DNA of 64,000 bases from Nocardia jejuensis NBRC 103114 (lineage in GTDB: Bacteria > Actinomycetota > Actinomycetes > Mycobacteriales > Mycobacteriaceae), in the NCBI RefSeq assembly GCF_001613145.1, contig NZ_BDBU01000024.1, forward strand, positions 62,001-126,000, given 5' to 3'. Position numbers and translations under genes: made by a program. Of this stretch, positions 16,161 through 22,283 are shown piece after piece. Position 1 is the stretch's first letter, and each line of letters starts with the position of its first letter. Below the pieces are notes generated by a model, which was given only the letters and a program-made list of their open reading frames with translations, was not told the origin of the DNA and did no database searches.

Positions 16161-17080
16161 GCGAGCAGCCCACCCCCTATTTCGCGGACGATGCGCGCAT
16201 CGTCGCGATCGTCGTCACCCATAAACGCAAAGAGATGCTCGCGGAATCGCTGAAGGTGCTCAGCAGCCAGTCGCGGCCGATCGACCATCTCATCGTGGTG
16301 GACAACGGCAACGAGGCCGAGGTGGGCGAGCTCGTGCGCGAGCAGCCGATCGAGACCACATACCTGGGGTCCGAGCACAATCTCGGCGGTGCGGGCGGTT
16401 TCGCGCTCGGCATGCTGCACGCGCTGACCCTGGGCGCGGACTGGGTCTGGCTGGCCGACGACGACGGCCGGCCCGACGGGCCGGATGTGCTTGCCACGCT
16501 GTTCGATTGCGCGCAGCGGCATCGGCTGGTCGAGGTCTCGCCCGTGGTCTGCGATATCGACGATCCGGACCAGCTGGCGTTCCCGCTGCGCCGCGGCGTG
16601 GTGTGGCGGCGACTGCGGTCCGAGCTCGGCGACGACGACTTCCTGCCCGGCATCGCCTCGCTGTTCAACGGCGCGCTCGTCTCGGCGGAGGCCGTGGACG
16701 TGATCGGCGTGCCGGATCTGCGGTTGTTCGTGCGCGGTGACGAGGTCGAGGTGCATCGGCGGCTGGTCCGCTCGGGGCTGCCTTTCGGCACCTGTCTGCA
16801 GACGGCGTATCTGCATCCGAACGGTTCGGCGGAGTTCAAGCCGATCCTGGGCGGCAGGATGCACACGCAGTATCCGGACGATCCGGTGAAGCGGCACTAC
16901 ACCTACCGCAACCGGGGTTACCTGATGGCTCAGCCCGGTATGCGCAAACTGCTGCCGCAGGAGCTTGCTCGATTCGGGTGGTTCTTCCTGGTTCAGCAGA
17001 AGGATCCGGCGGGGCTGATGGAGTGGCTGCGACTGCAGCGGCTCGGCCGCCGCGAGCAGTTCCACAAGCCCAAGTCCTGA
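16157..17080 (+). CDS. glfT1: galactofuranosyltransferase GlfT1
   Basis: GlfT1 adds the first two galactofuranose units to the decaprenyl-PP-GlcNAc-rhamnose acceptor, starting galactan synthesis at the cytoplasmic face. The 307-residue GT2 protein has AIVVTHKRKEMLAESL (N-terminal GT-A), the NLGGAGGF nucleotide-binding loop, the metal-binding triad LADDDGRP (about 96-103) and a general-base region RGDEVEVHRR. TYRNRGYLM near the C-terminus is typical of GlfT1/GlfT2 enzymes. ATG at 16157 overlaps the wzt stop. Its position with wzm/wzt matches the linkage of priming and export known for M. tuberculosis Rv3781-Rv3783. Confidence 0.94.
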   Translation: MSEQPTPYFADDARIVAIVVTHKRKEMLAESLKVLSSQSRPIDHLIVVDNGNEAEVGELVREQPIETTYLGSEHNLGGAGGFALGMLHALTLGADWVWLADDDGRPDGPDVLATLFDCAQRHRLVEVSPVVCDIDDPDQLAFPLRRGVVWRRLRSELGDDDFLPGIASLFNGALVSAEAVDVIGVPDLRLFVRGDEVEVHRRLVRSGLPFGTCLQTAYLHPNGSAEFKPILGGRMHTQYPDDPVKRHYTYRNRGYLMAQPGMRKLLPQELARFGWFFLVQQKDPAGLMEWLRLQRLGRREQFHKPKS

Positions 17081-17092
17081 GTTCCCCGAGGG

Positions 17093-17226
17093 TTGTGCAC
17101 AGCGCCCATGCCTGTGCATAACTACCCTCGTTCTGTGGATAAGCAGCACCCGGACCAGGGTCGAACGCATGTTCGATCCTGTGGATAACCATGTGCACAA
17201 GTGAGCCTGTGCAGGACTGTGTATAA
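17093..17226. promoter_or_regulatory. cluster of DnaA-box-like motifs
   Basis: Within 134 bp there are two perfect TGTGGATAA motifs (17134-17142, 17180-17188; complement TTATCCACA) and four with one mismatch to the DnaA-box consensus: TTGTGCACA (17093-17101), TGTGCATAA (17113-17121), TGTGCACAA (17192-17200) and TGTGTATAA (17218-17226). Most point the same way. The cluster starts right after glfT1 and ends at a TATAAAT run that could be the -10 of the downstream leader peptide/rsgA unit. No dnaA or dnaN is in the window, so this is not the standard oriC arrangement. A DnaA titration or DnaA-controlled promoter role is inference. Confidence 0.65.
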
Positions 17227-17328
17227 ATCGGTTGCGGTGTTTTCGCGCGCCTGAGAAGGTTGTGCTCGTTCTGGTCGACGGTGTTCGCCGCTGCGAATGC
17301 CCTGGGAGAGATGAGGAGGTGGATTCAC
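17227..17328. other. 5' untranslated stretch before the leader peptide
   Basis: About 100 nt separate the TATAAAT run (17222-17228) from the leader-peptide start. No gene or strong dyad is seen. It would form the 5' leader if transcription starts near 17235. Confidence 0.35.
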
Positions 17329-17424
17329 GTGAGGACGACAGTGCGGATTGTCGTGCCCCGGCGACGTATCGCGGCTCGTGCCGTGACCGCTGTGCACGTA
17401 TCCACCTCGAATTTCTTGCGCTGA
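17329..17424 (+). CDS. putative regulatory leader peptide upstream of rsgA (31 aa)
   Basis: A 31-codon frame begins GTG at 17329, preceded by a perfect AGGAGG 9 nt upstream, much stronger than the sites of most genes here. The peptide starts MRTTVRIVVPRRR, continues with an alanine/valine stretch and ends STSNFLR. It is basic and has no membrane segment. Its TGA stop directly abuts the left arm of a hairpin that hides the rsgA ribosome site. This layout (strong SD, short ORF, then a sequestered downstream SD) is that of translational attenuators. I do not recognise the peptide from any described leader. Confidence 0.6.
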   Translation: MRTTVRIVVPRRRIAARAVTAVHVSTSNFLR

Positions 17425-17453
17425 GTCCGTTCGGGCTCGGCCCGACGAAGGAC
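17425..17453 (+). promoter_or_regulatory. hairpin sequestering the rsgA ribosome-binding site
   Basis: GTCC-g-TTC (17425-17432) can pair with GAA-GGAC (17447-17453), which is the rsgA Shine-Dalgarno, while TCGGGC (17431-17436) pairs with GCCCGA (17440-17445) around a TCG loop. The left arm starts at the base after the leader stop codon, so a ribosome paused near the end of the leader would cover it and free the rsgA site. Confidence 0.55.
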
Positions 17454-17461
17454 TCCCCCGC

Positions 17462-18565
17462 ATGTCTTCGGACAATCTCGACCTGCTCTCCCCCTATGGC
17501 TGGAACGCGGACCTCGCCTCGCGCTATCTGCCGATACTCGGTGACTCCCTGATTCCCGCTCGCGTCCTGCGCATGGAACGCAGCGAATGCGATGTCGCCG
17601 CACCGCTGCCCACCTCCGACTACCAGAGCCGTTTCACCGCCGCCGTCGTCCGGGCCCGCCTGCCGCGTCCGGATTCCGATATCAGCGGACTGTGCACCGG
17701 CGACTGGGTCGGCCTCGACGCCGATCGTGAAGTGCGGCAGCTGCTGCCACGCCACACCGCCATCGTGCGGGCCGCGGTCTCGGGTCACTCCGATTCGCGG
17801 GCTCGCTCCGCGGATCAGGTGCTGGCCGCGAACGTGGACACCGTGCTGGTGTGCCTGCCGGGCGACGACGTCGACCTCGGGCGCATCGAGCGCCTGCTGG
17901 CACTGGCGTGGGAATCGGGCGCACAGCCCGTCGTGGTGCTGACCAAAGCCGATCTGGCCGAGGATCTTTCGCTCGACGAGGTGCGGGCGACCGCGCCGGG
18001 CGCGACCGTGCTGTCGGTGAGCGCCTCCTCCGGGCTCGGCATGGACGTGCTGTCGGCCGTCATGAGCGGCACGGTCGCCCTGATCGGGCCGTCCGGTGCG
18101 GGCAAGTCGACCCTCGCCAATGCCCTGCTGGGCTCGGACGTGTTCGCCACCAACGCGGTTCGCGACGGCGACAAGCGCGGCCGGCACACCACGGTGCATC
18201 GCGAATTGCGCCCGCTCCCCGGCGGCGGCACCCTGATCGACACCCCGGGCCTGCGCTCGGTGGGTCTGTGGGACGCCTCCGAAGGCATCGGACGCACCTT
18301 CAGCGATATCGAATCCCTCTCCGAGGCTTGCCGTTTCGCCGATTGCTCGCATACCGGCGAACCGGGGTGCGCGGTGCTCGCGGCGATCGAATCCGGGGCC
18401 CTGCCCCAGCGTCGCCTGGACAGCTACCGCAAGCTGATCCGGGAGAACGAATGGATGGCCTCCCGCACCGATCACCGGCTGCGCACCGAGCGCACCAAGG
18501 TGTGGAAGGGCATCGTCAAGCAGCAGCGCCGCACCTACCGGGAGCGCGGCGGCGGGCGGCGATGA
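17462..18565 (+). CDS. rsgA: ribosome small-subunit-dependent GTPase A (RsgA-like)
   Basis: A circularly permuted GTPase of 367 residues that acts in late maturation of the 30S subunit. The motif order is diagnostic: G4 (LTKADLAED) and G5 (SVSASSG) precede G1 GPSGAGKST (209-217) and G3 DTPGLRSVG. A C-terminal zinc knuckle CRFADCSHTGEPGC follows. The N-terminus (LSPYGWNADLASRYL) belongs to the longer YloQ-type subgroup and leads into an OB-like domain. ATG at 17462 has GAAGGA 9 nt upstream, buried in a possible hairpin. Upstream lie a leader peptide and DnaA-box cluster, unusual for rsgA. M. tuberculosis RsgA is beside aroA, so this may be a second, paralogous copy. Confidence 0.88.
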   Translation: MSSDNLDLLSPYGWNADLASRYLPILGDSLIPARVLRMERSECDVAAPLPTSDYQSRFTAAVVRARLPRPDSDISGLCTGDWVGLDADREVRQLLPRHTAIVRAAVSGHSDSRARSADQVLAANVDTVLVCLPGDDVDLGRIERLLALAWESGAQPVVVLTKADLAEDLSLDEVRATAPGATVLSVSASSGLGMDVLSAVMSGTVALIGPSGAGKSTLANALLGSDVFATNAVRDGDKRGRHTTVHRELRPLPGGGTLIDTPGLRSVGLWDASEGIGRTFSDIESLSEACRFADCSHTGEPGCAVLAAIESGALPQRRLDSYRKLIRENEWMASRTDHRLRTERTKVWKGIVKQQRRTYRERGGGRR

Positions 18566-18619
18566 AGCCCGCGGTCGATCATCACGTTTGAGATGGTCGA
18601 TCCGGTGGAAAACGAGGAC

Positions 18620-18647
18620 GGGGGTGGCCAGTCCGGCGGCCACCCCC
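18620..18647. terminator. bidirectional GC-rich hairpin
   Basis: GGGGGTGGCC and GGCCACCCCC form a perfect 10-bp stem around an 8-nt loop, between the convergent rsgA and FMN-binding genes. There is no clear T-tract. Confidence 0.6.
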
Positions 18648-18680
18648 ACCTTCGACCTCGGCTCCCGAGCGCACCGGGTG

Positions 18681-19142
18681 TCAGGCGGCCAGCCAGGCGT
18701 GGCCGCCGGTGGAGAGTCGCCACGGGGTGAGGCGGAGAACGGTGATGTTCGGGTCGAGGTGATCGGTTCCGCCGAGGATGGTCGGGTCGTAGCCGAGTGG
18801 TTCCGGAGTCGTCGCGAACAGCTCCCACAGGTCCTTTCGCGACTGCGGATCGTCCTGGAAGTCGGCTCGGCATTCGGCGACGGCGACCTCGTGCCGGGGA
18901 TCCCAGTACGAGCAGGACACGTGCGGGGTCGCGGTCAGGTGGGCGAGTTTGAGTGGAGTCGGGCGGGTGAACAGCCGCCCGACCACGCCGTCCGGTGTCT
19001 GTTCCCAGATCGGATGGACGACTCGGGAGCGGGGCCGGCCGCGGCGATCGACGGTGGCCAGGGTGCACCACACGATTCGGTGCGCGACACGGATGAAGTC
19101 CTCGGCCAACTCCGGCGGCACTCTGCTAGATTTCACAACCAT
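18681..19142 (-). CDS. pyridoxamine 5'-phosphate oxidase-fold (PPOX/FMN-binding) protein
   Basis: A 153-residue split-barrel protein of the PPOX/F420-FMN reductase superfamily. TLATVDRRGRPRSRVVHPIWE (about residues 27-47) is the usual FMN-binding strand pair; KLAHLTATPHVSCSYWDPRH continues the barrel and LTPWRL ends it. The substrate and cofactor (FMN or F420) are unresolved. The ATG at 19142 overlaps the ATG of the divergent MarR gene by two bases inside a 16-bp palindrome, and a TAGGAT hexamer lies 8 nt upstream, so its mRNA is probably leaderless. The divergent MarR is the obvious candidate repressor. Confidence 0.82.
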   Translation of the reverse strand: MVVKSSRVPPELAEDFIRVAHRIVWCTLATVDRRGRPRSRVVHPIWEQTPDGVVGRLFTRPTPLKLAHLTATPHVSCSYWDPRHEVAVAECRADFQDDPQSRKDLWELFATTPEPLGYDPTILGGTDHLDPNITVLRLTPWRLSTGGHAWLAA

Positions 19143-19156
19143 GGTTGTGCATCCTA
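19127..19156. promoter_or_regulatory. overlapping divergent leaderless promoters with palindromic operator
   Basis: CACAACCATGGTTGTG (19134-19149) is a perfect 16-bp palindrome containing the start codons of both divergent genes. TAGATT at 19127-19132 lies 8 nt before the plus-strand ATG, and TAGGAT at 19151-19156 lies 8 nt before the minus-strand ATG. Each -10 sits inside the coding region of the opposite gene and there is no space for a ribosome-binding site. A MarR dimer bound to the palindrome would cover both starts. Confidence 0.7.
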
Positions 19157-19623
19157 CGCCCGACACCCTGGATCTGTCTCTCACCTCCTTGTTCGCCGGG
19201 TGGGCGATGACCGACGAGATCCAGCGGCGCCTGGGCGAACAGGGCTTCGGCGAACTGCGCTTCAACGACGGCGTGGTGATCCAGCACGTGGTGGCCGCGC
19301 CCCTGTCGATCACGGCTCTCGCCGAGCGCATGGGCGTCACCCAGCAGGCCGCCTCCAAGACGGTCGCCGATCTGGAACGCCGCGATCTGCTGCGGCGCGA
19401 ACCGGACCCCGCCGACGCGCGCACCCGCCTCCTGCATCTGACCGACCACGCGCTCGCGGCCGTCGAGGCGACTCGTCGCCTGCGCCGCGAACTCCACGAC
19501 GAACTCACCGCCGAATTCGGTTCCGCCCGAATGGAAGACGGCCGAGCACTGCTCGCCGCGATCATCGCCCGCCTCGGCGAACCCGAGGCCATTCGCAACC
19601 GCCGCGTCCGCCCACCCCACTGA
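19141..19623 (+). CDS. MarR family transcriptional regulator
   Basis: A 160-residue winged-helix regulator. After an N-terminal dimerisation helix, LSITALAERMGVTQQAASKTVADLERRDLLRREPDPADARTRLLHLTDHA (about residues 55-104) gives the HTH, recognition helix and wing in MarR order. C-terminal helices (RLRRELHDELTAEF, LLAAIIARLGEPE) complete the dimer domain. The ATG at 19141 overlaps the start of the divergent FMN-binding gene; TAGATT 8 nt upstream and the missing ribosome site suggest a leaderless mRNA. Autorepression through the shared palindrome is likely by analogy with other divergent MarR pairs. The inducer is unknown. Confidence 0.88.
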   Translation: MVVHPTPDTLDLSLTSLFAGWAMTDEIQRRLGEQGFGELRFNDGVVIQHVVAAPLSITALAERMGVTQQAASKTVADLERRDLLRREPDPADARTRLLHLTDHALAAVEATRRLRRELHDELTAEFGSARMEDGRALLAAIIARLGEPEAIRNRRVRPPH

Positions 19624-19917
19624 CCGCGTCCCGGTTGGGCCGCTGCGGGCATGTCGCGGTGACGGTTTCGTCCGGCTGGTCCTGCGGCGTGGAGTCCAGC
19701 GGACCCCAGCCGAAGCGACGGCCCGTCCGCAGTCGCTTCCGGAGGGGTGCGCGCTCGTCGCGGGGCGGGGTCGACTCACGGGTCGGCGGGAACCCCGGGG
19801 CGGGGGCGGCCGATAGTGTGGTGGCGTGTATCGCGCTGAGGTATTGCCGCAGGTGGCCGAGGGGTTGTCGTCCGGGTGTCCGGTGGGGATGACGGCGCTG
19901 GGCGCGGGTGTGGGGAG

Positions 19918-21315
19918 ATGACCCTACTGCGGTGGGCCGGGCGGCGGTTGCGGGAGTTGCCCGGGGCGGTCTGGTATTTGGCGGTGGGGGCTGTGACCGG
20001 AGCGCTGGCATTGGTCGCGCTGGTCGTGCTGTTCCTGGTCGGGGCGCTGAGTTTGGGGATCGTGGGGATTCCGGCGATACCGGAGACGATTCGGCTGCTG
20101 CGGCCGTTGACGGGGTTGGAGCGGCTGCGCGCGGGCGGGCGGCTGGGCGAACCGATTCCGGGGGTCTATCAGACGCTGGACGGGCCGTTGCGGCGGCAGT
20201 TGGCGACGGTGTTCCGGGACGTGGCCAATATGCGGGACATCGGATGGGTGGCCCTGCACGCGGTGCTGGGGGTGCCGATCGGGCTCTTCGCGGTGGCGCT
20301 GCCGCTCGCGCTGATCAATCAGCTCGCTATTCCGGCGTACTGGCGGTTCGCGCCGGAGAACACCGTCGACAACTTCGGGATACCCGTCGACTCGTGGGGT
20401 CCGGCCTGGTTGAGCGCGCTGCTCGCGATTCCGCTCGCGGTGCTGGTGCTGCAGATTCCGGTGGTCGCTCGGTGGCAGGCGCTGACCGCACGGGCGGCGC
20501 TCGGACCGTCGGAAAGTGCGCTCGCGGCGCGGGTCACCGAACTGACCGAGACCCGGGCGGCCGCGCTGGACGCGCACGGAGCGGAACTGCGGCGCATCGA
20601 GCGCGATCTGCACGATGGGGCGCAGGCGCGCATCGCCGCGGTGATCATGCAGCTCGGACTGGCCGACCAACTGCGGCAACAGGATCCCGAACGCGCCGCC
20701 GATCTCGTGCGCAGGGCCCAGGACACCGCCACCGACGCCCTGGCCGAACTGCGCGACGTGGTTCGCAGCGTCTATCCCCCGGTCCTCGCGGATCGCGGTC
20801 TGCCCAGCGCGGTGTCGGCCCTGGCCGCCCGCAGCCCCATCCCGTGCACCGTCGACATCGACTGGCTCGGCGAGAGCGGACGCCTCGGTGCGCGGGAACC
20901 GCTCGATGCGGACGAGAGCCCGCGGCCGGTCGGATCGGACGACGGTTACACCCCGGGTGGCGATATCGATCTGGGCAGCACACGCGTTGGCGCCGAGATC
21001 GACGAGCAGGAGATACGCGAGACGGCTCGCAGACCGGCGGCCGTGGAAGCCGCTGCCTACTTCGTGATCGCCGAGGCGCTGACCAATGCGACCAAACACT
21101 CCGGGGCCGAGCAGGTTTCGGTAACGCTGGGTGGTGCGGCCGAGACGCTGACCGTCGAGGTCCGGGACGATGGACTCGGGAACGCGCGGGAGCGAGAGGG
21201 CGGCGGGTTGGCGGGAATCCGGCGGCGGGCCGAGGCGCTCGACGGGCGGATGCTGCTGAGCAGCCCCGAGGGCGGGCCCACCGTGGTGCGCGTGGAGTTG
21301 CCGTGCGGATCGTGA
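19918..21315 (+). CDS. membrane sensor histidine kinase, NarL/DesK-type
   Basis: The 465-residue kinase pairs with the LuxR-type regulator 151 bp downstream. The N-terminal sensor has hydrophobic segments (AVTGALALVALVVLFLVGALSLGIV; WVALHAVLGVPIGLFAVALPLALI; SALLAIPLAVLVLQIPVVARW). The HisKA_3 domain RIERDLHDGAQARIAAVIMQLG carries phospho-acceptor His232. The ATPase domain has AEALTNATKHSGA (N-box) and DDGLGN. Between the two (about residues 317-370) lies an acidic Gly/Asp/Pro-rich insert that relatives lack. The start is ATG 19918 after GGGGAG; an in-frame ATG at 19876 is less likely. The signal sensed is unknown. Confidence 0.9.
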   Translation: MTLLRWAGRRLRELPGAVWYLAVGAVTGALALVALVVLFLVGALSLGIVGIPAIPETIRLLRPLTGLERLRAGGRLGEPIPGVYQTLDGPLRRQLATVFRDVANMRDIGWVALHAVLGVPIGLFAVALPLALINQLAIPAYWRFAPENTVDNFGIPVDSWGPAWLSALLAIPLAVLVLQIPVVARWQALTARAALGPSESALAARVTELTETRAAALDAHGAELRRIERDLHDGAQARIAAVIMQLGLADQLRQQDPERAADLVRRAQDTATDALAELRDVVRSVYPPVLADRGLPSAVSALAARSPIPCTVDIDWLGESGRLGAREPLDADESPRPVGSDDGYTPGGDIDLGSTRVGAEIDEQEIRETARRPAAVEAAAYFVIAEALTNATKHSGAEQVSVTLGGAAETLTVEVRDDGLGNAREREGGGLAGIRRRAEALDGRMLLSSPEGGPTVVRVELPCGS

Positions 21316-21316
21316 G

Positions 21317-21356
21317 CAGCGGTGCTGTGCGCGGCGCGCACCGCACAGCACCGCTG
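21317..21356 (+). other. strong intercistronic hairpin
   Basis: A perfect 15-bp stem (CAGCGGTGCTGTGCG and its complement) with a 10-nt loop begins two bases after the kinase stop, between kinase and response-regulator genes. It has no T-tract, so it may attenuate or stabilise rather than end the transcript. Confidence 0.6.
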
Positions 21357-21466
21357 GGCGCGGGCGATCCGGACGCGCGGATCGTCGGCAATGCCGCTGT
21401 GCGACTGGCGGATAGCGACGGGCCGGGAGTGCGGAACGAGGACACCGTGGTGTGGAGGGAGTCGCT

Positions 21467-22111
21467 GTGCGGGTGGTGATCGCGGAGGACGACGCGCTGC
21501 TGCGCGAGGGATTGGTCCTGCTGTTGAGCAGCGCCGGGATCGAGGTGGTTGCGGCGCTGGACAACGCGGATGATTTCTTGGCGGTGGTGAGCGCCGATCG
21601 GCCCGACGCGGTGGTGGTGGATGTGCGGATGCCGCCGACCTTCACCGATGACGGGCTGCGGGCGGCGGTGCAGGCGCGCAGGATTCATCCCGGGCTGCCG
21701 GTGCTGGTGCTCTCGGGGTGGGTCGAGGACAGTTACGCCGCCGAACTGCTCGGGGACGGGGCGGGCGGGGTCGGGTATCTGCTCAAGGAGCGTGTCGGGA
21801 AGGTCGACCGGTTCCTCGATACGCTGCGCCGGGTGGCGGACGGGGGCACCGCCATGGATCCCGAGGTGATCTCGCAACTCCTGGTGCGGCGCAAGGCAGA
21901 TGACCCGCTGTCCGCGCTCACCGCGCGCGAGCGAGAGGTGCTGGCGCTGATGGCGGAGGGGCTGGACAACAGCACCATCGCCGGGCGGCTCGTGGTGTCC
22001 GAAGGGGCTGTGCTCAAACATATTCGGAGCATCTTCGCCAAGCTCGGATTGCACGCCGACGAGGTCGGCCACCGACGGGTGCTCGCGGTCCTGGCCTACC
22101 TCAACGCCTGA
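21467..22111 (+). CDS. NarL/LuxR-family response regulator
   Basis: The 214-residue regulator is the partner of the upstream kinase. Receiver domain residues 1-120: the acidic pair EDD at 7-9, phospho-acceptor Asp52 in VVVDVRMPP, and the K in YLLKERVGK. The C-terminal GerE/LuxR helix-turn-helix is LTAREREVLALMAEGLDNSTIAGRLVVSEGAVLKHIRSIFAKLG (about residues 150-193). GTG at 21467 follows GGAGGGAG with a 5-nt spacer. Target genes are unknown; the exported hydrolases downstream are on the opposite strand. Confidence 0.92.
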   Translation: MRVVIAEDDALLREGLVLLLSSAGIEVVAALDNADDFLAVVSADRPDAVVVDVRMPPTFTDDGLRAAVQARRIHPGLPVLVLSGWVEDSYAAELLGDGAGGVGYLLKERVGKVDRFLDTLRRVADGGTAMDPEVISQLLVRRKADDPLSALTAREREVLALMAEGLDNSTIAGRLVVSEGAVLKHIRSIFAKLGLHADEVGHRRVLAVLAYLNA

Positions 22112-22200
22112 TGCCGCCCTCGGCGGCGGGCAATAGTGCTGCGCCGCCGAGGAACCCGATCGGGGCTCAGCCCGCCGATTGATCCACAGGCATCAACAGT

Positions 22201-22220
22201 CTATGCATATATGTGCATAT
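22201..22220. promoter_or_regulatory. AT-rich inverted repeat with CTATGCA half-site
   Basis: CTATGCATATATGTGCATAT holds the inverted half-sites ATGCA (22203-22207) and TGCAT (22214-22218). Its CTATGCA half-site equals that of the perfect palindrome at 25171-25190. It lies in a terminator region rather than upstream of a gene, so the role is unclear. Confidence 0.35.
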
Positions 22221-22230
22221 CCGGAGACAG

Positions 22231-22266
22231 CGGGAGTTCCCCGACCGGCCGGAGGGGGAACTCCCG
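22231..22266. terminator. hairpin terminator
   Basis: CGGGAGTTCCCC and GGGGAACTCCCG form a perfect 12-bp stem around a 12-nt loop, just beyond the stop of the minus-strand hydrolase gene. Confidence 0.65.
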
Positions 22267-22283
22267 ATTCAGCCACGGAATTG

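Noticed and set aside
17093-17226. Considered whether this is the chromosomal origin itself.
   Set aside because: dnaA, dnaN, rpmH and an AT-rich unwinding region are all missing from the surroundings.
16103-18649. An 848-codon minus-strand frame opposite glfT1 and rsgA.
   Set aside because: Both genes on the plus strand have diagnostic motifs; the antisense product is low-complexity and spans the DnaA-box region.
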